Shown here piece by piece: positions 23,674 to 31,953 of a stretch of DNA of 62,590 bases (its first letter is position 1; every line of letters begins with the position of its first letter). The stretch is from Flavobacterium collinsii (GTDB lineage Bacteria; Bacteroidota; Bacteroidia; Flavobacteriales; Flavobacteriaceae): the NCBI RefSeq assembly GCF_902804485.1, contig NZ_CADCST010000050.1, positions 1-62,590 of the forward strand, given 5' to 3'. The notes beneath the pieces were generated by a model that saw only the letters and a list, made by a program, of their open reading frames with translations, did not search any database and was not told the DNA's origin. The position numbers and the translations under genes were made by a program.

Positions 23674-25116
23674 TTATTTCCATATATAAGTCCCGACAGC
23701 TCCTCCGTCTAAGGAGGTCGTAATCCACTTACCGTCAAACTTAATATTGAAGTTTACACTTCCCGCTCCGTCATTTTCCACAAGGAGAACCTTTGAGCCT
23801 GAGGGCGTGAGGAAGGCTACATTTTGCAGGCTCCCGTTTATATTGCTGCCAATTCTGACCGAACCTGCCGGAACAAATTTAGACGCATGCGCAATAATGT
23901 AATAAGCTACATTACGCTGAAAACTTTCACCCGAATTAATGGTTAGCGCGCCTTTACAAGTAGTACAGCCGCCTGCCGTATGAGGTTCAAAAGCCGCATT
24001 GTTGACTAAATTCCATTCCAATGCATTTTTGCTCCAGTTGCGCATCGAACCGATGATTACATTTTTAAGATGCCATTTTAAATCTCCTCCAAAATCCCCT
24101 GTTGAAGCGGTAAACTGTTCTGTGAAATAAATATTCTTGGTGGGATAAGCGTTATAAACTTCTGAAAGAGCCGTAATGTCACCGGCATACAAGTGAAAAG
24201 CCGAACCATCTACAAAAGGATATGCCACGGCATCCGCTAAAATCGCTTTGGGATAATTGGGATTGTCACAATTGTGATCGTATGCAATAATTTTGGTCGT
24301 AATATTGGCTGTTTTAAAGGCAGGTCCTAAATGATTTTTAATGAAATCCATTTGTTCTAAAGCCGACATTTCCATACTTGGATTATTACCACCATGCAAG
24401 GGTTCATTCTGAGGAGTTATGGCGTCAATAGCAATTCCTTCCGCTTTCATTTGCTGAATGTATTTTACAAAATACTTCGCATAAACTTCGTAATATTTGG
24501 TTTGTAACTTCCCTCCAACAAAGCTGTTTTTATCTTTCATCCAAAGAGGCGCAGACCAGGGCGTTGCCAAAATTAAAATCTTGGGATTGATTGCCAGAAT
24601 CTGTTTCAAAAGCGCAAGGACTCCGTTTCGGTCTTTGTCTAAACTGAACTTTGTCAGATCTAAATCAGTAGCTCCAATAGGGATATCATTATAGGTAAAG
24701 GGTTCCGAATTTAAATCTGATGCTCCAATACTAATTCTAATGTAACTCACTCCAATTGCTGTTTCTGAGGTACCAAACAGTTCCTGTAAAAGCGCTGCTT
24801 TTTTTGTTGCATTTAATTGATTGATGACGCTCGCACTTCCACCCGTCAGAGTATAGCCAAAACCATCAATGGTCTGGTATTTTTGAGCTGCATTTACTTC
24901 AATGTTTGGATAACTATTAACGATCGTGTTAAATCCTAAGTTTCCGGATTGCTTTGCCAATAAAACACTCTGATCTCCTTTTGTGAGCCAAAAATCGATA
25001 TCATTCACTACTACAACTGGCGGTACGACCGGAGGAACAACGGCATCATTGGATGATGAACAACTTAATTCTAAAACTAATATAAGCGCAATTAAAATTT
25101 TATTTAGGTTTCTCAT
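23674..25116 (-). CDS. Family GH30 lipoprotein, probable endo-beta-1,6-glucanase (copy 2)
   Basis: 480 residues from ATG 25114-25116. A longer frame to 25155 would bury the lipoprotein signal MRNLNKILIALILVLELSC, whose Cys19 is the lipidation site. A proline/valine-rich tether (VVPPVVPPVVVV) follows, as in surface-exposed lipoproteins. The GH30 barrel has acid/base Glu in TPQNEPLHGGNN and nucleophile Glu in IYFTEQF. It parallels the GH30 at 19432-20856 along its whole length (DGFGYTLTGGSA, AYDHNCDNPNYP, AGGCTTCKGAL), so the two are duplicates now separated by the GH5 and exonuclease-fold genes. It likely cuts long beta-1,6-glucan at the cell surface, which is inference from the tether and family. 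Confidence 0.87.
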   Translation of the reverse strand: MRNLNKILIALILVLELSCSSSNDAVVPPVVPPVVVVNDIDFWLTKGDQSVLLAKQSGNLGFNTIVNSYPNIEVNAAQKYQTIDGFGYTLTGGSASVINQLNATKKAALLQELFGTSETAIGVSYIRISIGASDLNSEPFTYNDIPIGATDLDLTKFSLDKDRNGVLALLKQILAINPKILILATPWSAPLWMKDKNSFVGGKLQTKYYEVYAKYFVKYIQQMKAEGIAIDAITPQNEPLHGGNNPSMEMSALEQMDFIKNHLGPAFKTANITTKIIAYDHNCDNPNYPKAILADAVAYPFVDGSAFHLYAGDITALSEVYNAYPTKNIYFTEQFTASTGDFGGDLKWHLKNVIIGSMRNWSKNALEWNLVNNAAFEPHTAGGCTTCKGALTINSGESFQRNVAYYIIAHASKFVPAGSVRIGSNINGSLQNVAFLTPSGSKVLLVENDGAGSVNFNIKFDGKWITTSLDGGAVGTYIWK

Positions 25117-25205
25117 TGTTACTTTAAAAGAGATTTGATTTAAGTTTGAAATCAATTGAGGATTAATCCTGAAGATCAGATTAGCCCCTCAATTGGAAAA
25201 GAACA

Positions 25206-26660
25206 CTAATAAACAAGTGTTTGTATCGCATGTGCCGGAATTTTTACTACAGCCTGTTCAGCAGCTATGATTAAATTGTAGGTCACATCTTTGTCTGTCT
25301 GATTCATTACAACAGTTGCCATTGTACCATCTGCATTTAAAAATGACGTACTTAACAAAGCGCTTCTGCTTACAGCAGAACTTACTCTCACGGCATTTAA
25401 GTGAATAAATTTTGAAAAATGTCCGATGTAATAATAAGATGGAGTGTAGATTAATTCTCCGGTTGTAGTATCGGCGTGAATGGGTGAAAAGCAAAAATTA
25501 CCCACATGATTAGGTCCTCCATTTTGATCTAAAAGAATGTTCCAGTCGGTCCATCCTGCCGTTCCATTGTTAAAATCATTAATAATAGAGATTCCATATC
25601 GTTCTCCATTGCCCCAAAATTGGTATTTCTTGGCATCAAATTTTTCTACACAGCCTTCTGTAAACAACAAACCTTTGTTAGGATAGGCTTCATTTACTTT
25701 GGCTACGTTGTCAAACATTGAGGCTCCTCCAGACCAGTTTTCGTACCAGTGAAACCCCATTCCCCACACATATTTTGATGCTTCGGGATCTGTATAAATC
25801 ACATTTGCTCTGTAATTCATTAAATCGCGATTGTGGTCCCATGCAATAATTTTTACCTTACTCAATTGCTCCTTTTTTAAAGTTGGTCCAAGGAAATTTT
25901 TAATAAAGTCTCTTTCTTCCTCAGCAGTATAAATACACGATTCCCATTTTTGAACCGCCATAGGCTCATTTTGAGTAGAAGTTCCCCAAATTGGGATTCC
26001 TTCTTTTTCATAGGCTTTTATAAATTTGACATAAAAGTTGGCCCACGTCTGATAGTATTCCGGCAGTAAGGTTCCGCCTTTTAAAACGTCTTTATTGCTT
26101 TTCATAAAAGCATTTGGCGACCATGGTGCTGCATAAGTAGTTAATTTTCCACCCGCCGTTTTTATGGCCTGTTTGATCAACGGAATACGATATTGCTTGT
26201 CGTGATCAATCGAAAACGTTTTTAAATCTTTATCTTCTTCTTTGATATAAGAATAGCTTCCACTGCTAAAATCAGAACTTTGGATTGTGGTTCTTAGCAA
26301 TGAATAGCCTATCCCTTTTTCTTTATCGTAGTAGGCATTTAAGAATTCAGTTTGTTTTTCTTTTGAAAGTTTAGCAAAAACTTCGGCACTTGCATCGGTA
26401 ATGGCTCCTCCGATTCCCATGAAAGTCTGAAATTTTTTAGACGGTTCTACAAAAATAGAAGCCTCTATTTCAAGCGGCTGTTTTGCCGATGAAAAACTTA
26501 GATTAGCCGTAGAAGCCAATCTCAAATTTGAGTTTTCAGCAGTGGTGTAAACCGTTATCTTTTTTCCGTTGGTTGTAAATTCTTTTTTTGTTTTAGACTG
26601 CTGTGCGAAAGCCGACAACGAAAATAAAAAACATAGTATTTTAAAACTATTTTTTCTCAT
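25206..26660 (-). CDS. Family GH30 (subgroup 1-like) beta-glucosidase/glucosylceramidase-type enzyme
   Basis: 484 residues. Signal peptide MRKNSFKILCFLFSLSAFA with no lipobox, so it is probably periplasmic. Acid/base E232 lies in TSTQNEPMAVQKWESC, where the QxWESC continuation marks the glucosylceramidase-like subgroup. Nucleophile E335 lies in LLFTEGCVE, and MGIGGAITDASAEVF is the usual N-terminal block. It differs clearly from the two lipoprotein GH30s in the same locus, so the locus combines exo-type and endo-type GH30 enzymes. It is the first enzyme gene after susCD, separated from susD by a hairpin terminator (26750-26782) that may lower its expression. The substrate is probably a short beta-linked gluco-oligosaccharide. 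Confidence 0.85.
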   Translation of the reverse strand: MRKNSFKILCFLFSLSAFAQQSKTKKEFTTNGKKITVYTTAENSNLRLASTANLSFSSAKQPLEIEASIFVEPSKKFQTFMGIGGAITDASAEVFAKLSKEKQTEFLNAYYDKEKGIGYSLLRTTIQSSDFSSGSYSYIKEEDKDLKTFSIDHDKQYRIPLIKQAIKTAGGKLTTYAAPWSPNAFMKSNKDVLKGGTLLPEYYQTWANFYVKFIKAYEKEGIPIWGTSTQNEPMAVQKWESCIYTAEEERDFIKNFLGPTLKKEQLSKVKIIAWDHNRDLMNYRANVIYTDPEASKYVWGMGFHWYENWSGGASMFDNVAKVNEAYPNKGLLFTEGCVEKFDAKKYQFWGNGERYGISIINDFNNGTAGWTDWNILLDQNGGPNHVGNFCFSPIHADTTTGELIYTPSYYYIGHFSKFIHLNAVRVSSAVSRSALLSTSFLNADGTMATVVMNQTDKDVTYNLIIAAEQAVVKIPAHAIQTLVY

Positions 26661-26749
26661 TCTTACAGTATTATTTTTAATTCTAAAATTGATTTTTTAC
26701 TGAGCTCTTTTCAATAAAAATGGTTCGAGACCGCTCAAGAGATTTAAAA

Positions 26750-26782
26750 AATAGCCCATACTCATACTGATTATGGGCTATT
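26750..26782 (-). terminator. Hairpin terminator between susD and the glycosidase genes
   Basis: aatagcccata (26750-26760) and tatgggctatt (26772-26782) pair perfectly over 11 bp. On the minus strand a T-run follows (ttttttaaatc). It could make transcription of the enzyme genes lower than that of susCD. It lies in the 314-bp gap 26661-26974, which also holds the lipoprotein remnant and a second perfect 11-bp stem (26898-26908 / 26921-26931) without a T-run. Confidence 0.7.
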
Positions 26783-26838
26783 GCCAACCAAACTTAAACT
26801 TAACTCAAAACTTCCTTTTCAGCGTCCTTCAACGCTTG

Positions 26839-26922
26839 TTATCGTAGTGTTGCAATCAGCGAAGAAATTGCTGTTGCTTTAGTATCGCAACTATCCAGTA
26901 TTCCTAATATTAAAGACAACAT
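26839..26922 (-). pseudogene. Remnant (or very small) lipoprotein gene behind susD
   Basis: The minus-strand frame reads MLSLILGILDSCDTKATAIS and stops after 27 codons. Upstream in the same frame, without an ATG, comes KTQIKSSYKVFL. Together they look like a full lipoprotein signal peptide: basic start, hydrophobic core, then LDSC. Glucan loci usually carry a surface glycan-binding lipoprotein right here, directly after susD. I read this as the surviving 5' end of such a gene. It could instead be a genuine 27-residue lipopeptide or chance. Confidence 0.4.
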
Positions 26923-26974
26923 TAGGAATACTTTATAGCTGGATTTTATTTGTGTTTTTGAACTTGTTAACCCT

Positions 26975-28483
26975 CTATTGGTAATTCGGATTTTGTTTCA
27001 ACTTTGTACCATTAAGTTCTGTATAAGGTATCGGGAAAATTTCGTCTGTACCGGCATTAAACCCTCTGTCGGCCAGTGCAGAGGCTGCATCTCCCCAACG
27101 TACCAAATCAAAAAATCGATGCCCCTCACCGGCTAACTCCATTCTTCTCTCGTTTTTAATTGCTGCTAAGGTTACAGGAACTGAAGGCAAATGCGCTCTT
27201 TTTCTAACTTCGTCAAGTAATGCCTGCGCTCTGGCTCCTGATCCTAAAGCCTCGGCTTCCATTAAATAGGTGTCAGCAAGTCGGATGATATACGAATTTT
27301 GTTTGTAGTTCAACTCCGCATTACCTCCACCGGTACGAACATCTGACTGTCTTGGAAGGTATTTGTTAAGGAAGTAACCAGTATCCTGATAAGCCGGAAT
27401 GTAGTTTGCCTTACCTGCTGCTTTTAAAGCTTTTAAATCTAATATAGTAGCTCCAAATCTTGGATCATCTTTCATTACGTCATACAGCTTTTGAGTAGCC
27501 ACATTAAAAGCCCATCCTGAAGGAAGATCAGGCGCAGTAGAACCTGTTGGTCTTGAATATCCTCTTGGTCCAACCATAATGTTTAGTGTATTTCCTTCAT
27601 CTCTACCTGTTCCCCAAAATGTCCAGTCAGAATTCCCTGCGCTGGTATGAGATACTTCTAATAATGACTCTGCATTAAATTTATTTGTAGTCACCCACAG
27701 GTCACTAAATTCAGGCAGTAATTTATTTCCGTATTGATTTACCTGACCCGGTGTACCATTCACTTGTGCTAAAACAGCCGCTGCTTGAGGATTTTTACCT
27801 TCAAACAAATATACTTTTCCTAATATCGCCTGTGCTGCCCCTTTGTTCAGTCTTCCGGCTTCAGTCTCGGCAACAACGGTATTAGGCAAAGCAGCAATTG
27901 CTTCTAATAAATCTTTTTCGATTTGCGCATAAATTACACTTGGTGCAACCTGCTCCGGATCGTAAATCGTCTGCGTATTTAAAGGCACCAAAACCAACGG
28001 AATGTTTTTAAACAATCTCACTAAATTGAAATAGTAAAGTGCACGTAAGGTTTTAGCTTCTGCAGCAAATCTGGCTCTTACTGTTTCGCTCATAGTAGCA
28101 CCCGGAAGTTTATCTAATAAAATATTTGCTCTGGAAACTCCCTGGTAATGATCGTTCCAGTAACTTCCTGGAATACTGATAGAAGTAAGAGAGTGCGTAG
28201 AGAAATTCTGGATTCCGTTTCCGTCTGTCGCGCTTCCGCCTCCGGCATAAAAATCGTCCGATCCGGCATTTAGCATTGCAACAAGGTTTTCGAAACCGCC
28301 TGTATTTTTTCTTATTGGATCGTAAACTCCCATTAATGCGGCGTAACATTGTTGTTCGTTAGAGAAATAAGTACTGGTATCAAATTTTCCCTGCGGATCA
28401 ATCGTTACAAAATCTTCAGAACAAGATCCAAGAACAGCCATTGCAGCAGCAATGTATAGGTATTTAAATTTTATAGTTTTCAT
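26975..28483 (-). CDS. susD: SusD/RagB family outer-membrane glycan-binding lipoprotein
   Basis: 502 residues, with a lipoprotein signal ending at Cys21 (AAAMAVLGSC). The SusD fold is recognised by the tetratrico-like helices (LRALYYFNLVRLFKNIPLV), the NKGAAQAILGKVYLFEG block and the C-terminal 'NERRMELAGEGHRFFDLVRWG' followed by 'IPYTELN'. Together with SusC it forms the lidded uptake complex in the outer membrane, where SusD captures the oligosaccharide. It is 14 bp downstream of susC, clearly in one transcript. The next functional gene is 314 bp away, past a lipoprotein remnant and a terminator. The glycan bound is inferred from the enzyme set to be a beta-glucan. Confidence 0.95.
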   Translation of the reverse strand: MKTIKFKYLYIAAAMAVLGSCSEDFVTIDPQGKFDTSTYFSNEQQCYAALMGVYDPIRKNTGGFENLVAMLNAGSDDFYAGGGSATDGNGIQNFSTHSLTSISIPGSYWNDHYQGVSRANILLDKLPGATMSETVRARFAAEAKTLRALYYFNLVRLFKNIPLVLVPLNTQTIYDPEQVAPSVIYAQIEKDLLEAIAALPNTVVAETEAGRLNKGAAQAILGKVYLFEGKNPQAAAVLAQVNGTPGQVNQYGNKLLPEFSDLWVTTNKFNAESLLEVSHTSAGNSDWTFWGTGRDEGNTLNIMVGPRGYSRPTGSTAPDLPSGWAFNVATQKLYDVMKDDPRFGATILDLKALKAAGKANYIPAYQDTGYFLNKYLPRQSDVRTGGGNAELNYKQNSYIIRLADTYLMEAEALGSGARAQALLDEVRKRAHLPSVPVTLAAIKNERRMELAGEGHRFFDLVRWGDAASALADRGFNAGTDEIFPIPYTELNGTKLKQNPNYQ

Positions 28484-28497
28484 GATGCTTTTAATTT

Positions 28498-31400
28498 TTA
28501 GAATTGAACGTTAGCGCCTAACAAAATAGATCTGGCTTGTGGATAAACTCCTTTATCTACACCATAAACCTGTCCTCCAATTTCCGGATCAAATCCACTG
28601 TATTTCGTAAAAGTGAGCAAGTTTTCTCCAGTTAAGTAAAAACGAACTTTGTCTGAACCGATCTTAGAAGATAAGTTAGTCGGAAGAGTGTATCCAAGCT
28701 GAACGATTTTTAAACGCAGGTAATTGCCGTTTTCAAGATAAAAATCAGACATATTACTGAAGTTTTTATTTGGATCATTATTTGTTAATCTAGGATAATC
28801 GTTTGAAGTTCCTTCTCCTGACCAGTGTCCTAACGCGCTTGTCTGATAGTTTGCATTCAGGATATCCAGTCTTCGTAATCCCTGGAAAATTTTACTTCCC
28901 GCAGCTCCCTGAGCAAATGCCATGAAATCAAAGTTTTTATAATCCAGATTTACAGTAAATCCAAAACTATATTTTGGGATATTAGTTCCTAAGAATTGTT
29001 TGTCGTCATCTGTAATAGCTCCGTCACCATTGGTATCTGTCCAACGGAAATCTCCCGGTTTGGCATTTGGCTGAATTAGACCTCCTGCAGCATTTTTGTA
29101 GGCAGCAACTTCGGCATCATTCTGAAAAATACCTGCTGTTTTAAAACCATAAAACTCGTTGAAGGAATGACCAACCTGCGTTCTTGTTACCGGTCCCATA
29201 GACTGGAAAGTAGCGTCTCCAACAATGTAATTGGTAGACGATCCAACGTAAGTGATCTCATTTTTTAAATAGGCAAAATTGGCATTAACCCCCAAATTGA
29301 AATCCCCAAGTTTTTTTCTGTAGCCCAATTCAACTTCAAAACCACTGTTATCCATATCTGCAATATTAGCCGAAGGAGCATCAACAACTCCAACATATCC
29401 CGGAATAACAACATTTCTTAAAATTCCTTTCGTGCTCTTTTTGAAGTAATCCAGAGTTAGGGAAAAATCACTAAAAATCTTTGCATCAAGACCTACCGTA
29501 GTCTGTGAGGTTTCTTCCCATCCTAAATCTGCGTTAGGTAAAGTAGAGTTTCCATAACCGGTTGTGATTGAACCTGTATTTCCAACAGAATAATTGTATC
29601 CTCCAACAACCAAACCTCTGTATTTAAAATCCTCTATATTATCATTACCAACAACTCCATATCCGCCTCGCAATTTTAAACTATTCACTGCATTATTCTC
29701 TTTCCAGAAACCTTCTTTCGAAATCACCCATCCTAAAGAGAAGGAAGGGAAAACTCCCCATTTTTTATTCTCACCAAAACGAGTTGATCCATCACGACGA
29801 ATGATCCCTGTAAAAAGATATTTTTCTAAATAATCATAATTGGCACGCAAAAACAAGGATGCCAATTTGTGTTCTACAAGATCAGTTGCTCTGTTTACAC
29901 GATCCGTTTGAGGAATATCAAAATTGAAAGACGCATCTTTATAGCTTGTAATTGGCAAACCAAACATAGTTACCCCAATCGTACCTCCAATGTTTTCTAC
30001 ATAAGCACCTTGCCCTGCCAAAACATTTACACTATGATTACCAAATTTATTAGAGTAAGCCAATGTATTTTCCAGCGTCCAAGAGAATGATTTGTTATTG
30101 TCCTGACTGTAATTGTTTCGGTCCTCTTTCATGTTTGGATTTAAGAAGAAGATCGGAGTAAAACCTTGTTTCCCCCAATAAGCGATCTTACCCCCAAGTG
30201 TAGTTCTAAATTTTAAATGACTTGTAATATTTGCCTCTAAATAAGCGTTTCCAACAAAATCATCTGACCAGTCAAAACCGCCCAGTCTTGTCTGAGTATA
30301 AGCCAAAGGATTGGTCATCTCTTGTTGTACCAAGGACGAAATTCCATAAAGATTTCCGTTTGCATCTCTAACTGCATTTGGATTGGTATAAAAACCAGTA
30401 CCTGCAACTGCCGGATCTGTCACGGTTAACGGAGTAAGCGGATCTAAGTTAATTGCCGAACTTAAAGGTCCACCAAACTCACTGTTTGTGTTTCCGATAC
30501 CTTTGGTTTTTTGGTGTGTGTAACCAAAAGTTTGTCCAAACGTAAAATAGTCTGAAATTTTATGGGTAGAGTTTAAACGGAAGTTTTTCTTTGTATAGTT
30601 CGAAATGTCTGTTGCAACAATTCCTTCCTGATCCTGTATCCCGAAAGAAACATAAAAAGTAGATTTTTCACTACCTCCGCTAATGCTTAATTCATGTGTA
30701 TATCTAAAAGCAGAATTATTAAAGATCGCATCCTGCCAGTCTGTACCTTTTCCTAAAGATGCCGGATTAGGATACTTGATAGCACCACCGTCTGCTACAG
30801 ACTTATCATTCATTATTCTTCCATATTGCTCTGCATTTAACAAATCCAATCTTTTAGCCGGAGCTGAAGTCCCTGCAAAACCATTATAATTCACAGAAAT
30901 TTTTCCTGATTTTCCTTTTTTAGTGGTTACCAGAATAACCCCGGTTGCAGCACGAGTACCATAGATTGCGGCAGAAGCAGCATCTTTAAGGACTTCGATA
31001 GACTCGATATCACTCTGATTGATAAAACCAATTGCGTTTGCATCTACAGCAATACCATCAACCACCCATAAAGGATCATTACCACCTTCTCTAAAAGTAG
31101 TTACACCTCTAACACGAACTTTTGAAGCAGAGCCTGGTTGTCCTGATGTAGCAGCTACTGATACACCGGCGACTCTACCTTGTAAAGATTGTTCCACTCT
31201 ACCATTCGGCACTTTTTCCAAATCGGCAGATTTTACGCTGGAGATTGCTCCTGTGACCACTGATTTCTTTTGAGTACCATATCCTACTACCACAACCTCA
31301 TTTAACGACTGTGATTCCGGTATTAACTTAATTGAAATTTTTGTTCTTCCATTTACAGCTTCATTAACTGGAGCATATCCAATAAAAGTGATTGTTAACG

Positions 31401-31608
31401 TCCCATTTGAAGGAACTTGTATTTGGAATTTTCCATCAAAATCAGATGCTGTTGCTTTGGTTGTGCCTTTTAATAAAATAGACGCACCCGGAACTGGCAT
31501 TCCACTTTCATCATTTATGGTTCCGCTTACCGTAATATCCTGTGCCATTGCGATAACTGAAAACAATAGAGACGAAATACAAAAAGTAAGTAATTTTGTT
31601 AATTTCAT
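28498..31608 (-). CDS. susC: SusC/RagA family TonB-linked outer-membrane transporter
   Basis: 1036 residues. Signal peptide MKLTKLLTFCISSLLFSVIAMAQ. A carboxypeptidase-regulatory-like domain (about 25-110: VSGTINDESGMPVPGASILLKG) precedes the SusC signature and plug (NEVVVVGYGTQKKSVVTGAI and onward to about 240). A long TonB-dependent barrel reaches the C-terminus, 'ARSILLGANVQF', ending in Phe as outer-membrane barrels do. It imports the oligosaccharide bound by SusD using TonB energy. It is the first gene of the locus; its 345-bp upstream region holds two phased 15-bp direct repeats and faces the regulator gene at 31954. Confidence 0.96.
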   Translation of the reverse strand: MKLTKLLTFCISSLLFSVIAMAQDITVSGTINDESGMPVPGASILLKGTTKATASDFDGKFQIQVPSNGTLTITFIGYAPVNEAVNGRTKISIKLIPESQSLNEVVVVGYGTQKKSVVTGAISSVKSADLEKVPNGRVEQSLQGRVAGVSVAATSGQPGSASKVRVRGVTTFREGGNDPLWVVDGIAVDANAIGFINQSDIESIEVLKDAASAAIYGTRAATGVILVTTKKGKSGKISVNYNGFAGTSAPAKRLDLLNAEQYGRIMNDKSVADGGAIKYPNPASLGKGTDWQDAIFNNSAFRYTHELSISGGSEKSTFYVSFGIQDQEGIVATDISNYTKKNFRLNSTHKISDYFTFGQTFGYTHQKTKGIGNTNSEFGGPLSSAINLDPLTPLTVTDPAVAGTGFYTNPNAVRDANGNLYGISSLVQQEMTNPLAYTQTRLGGFDWSDDFVGNAYLEANITSHLKFRTTLGGKIAYWGKQGFTPIFFLNPNMKEDRNNYSQDNNKSFSWTLENTLAYSNKFGNHSVNVLAGQGAYVENIGGTIGVTMFGLPITSYKDASFNFDIPQTDRVNRATDLVEHKLASLFLRANYDYLEKYLFTGIIRRDGSTRFGENKKWGVFPSFSLGWVISKEGFWKENNAVNSLKLRGGYGVVGNDNIEDFKYRGLVVGGYNYSVGNTGSITTGYGNSTLPNADLGWEETSQTTVGLDAKIFSDFSLTLDYFKKSTKGILRNVVIPGYVGVVDAPSANIADMDNSGFEVELGYRKKLGDFNLGVNANFAYLKNEITYVGSSTNYIVGDATFQSMGPVTRTQVGHSFNEFYGFKTAGIFQNDAEVAAYKNAAGGLIQPNAKPGDFRWTDTNGDGAITDDDKQFLGTNIPKYSFGFTVNLDYKNFDFMAFAQGAAGSKIFQGLRRLDILNANYQTSALGHWSGEGTSNDYPRLTNNDPNKNFSNMSDFYLENGNYLRLKIVQLGYTLPTNLSSKIGSDKVRFYLTGENLLTFTKYSGFDPEIGGQVYGVDKGVYPQARSILLGANVQF

Positions 31609-31690
31609 TTTTCTAAAAATTTTGGTTAATTAATTAGTAATTTGATGCAATAATAATCCTAAATTTCTACTATCGGCAATTAACATTCAC

Positions 31691-31738
31691 TACAAAAACA
31701 CATCAAACTAAATTTATATGCCATACAAAAACACATCA
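31691..31738. promoter_or_regulatory. Two direct repeats upstream of susC, candidate operator
   Basis: tacaaaaacacatca occurs at 31691-31705 and again at 31724-31738, 33 bp apart start to start, close to three helical turns. They lie 83 and 116 bp from the susC ATG, between it and the divergent LuxR-type regulator gene. No exact TAnnTTTG box is found on either strand in the gap 31609-31953; the rest is AT-rich. Confidence 0.5.
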
Positions 31739-31953
31739 TTTTTTTTATAAACAACTAATTTACAACTAATTAATGTTTAATTTTAAGATGTTATCAAAAT
31801 GTTAATTTTAAAAACAAACACTACACTTACCCTTTAATGCTTATTTTTATAATAAAAACAGACTTCTACATCGTAATAGTAGCCAAAAACAGCACCTAAA
31901 CCATTAAAAACAAACAACTTAAACACCAAAAACCATAACAACCCAAAAAATAC

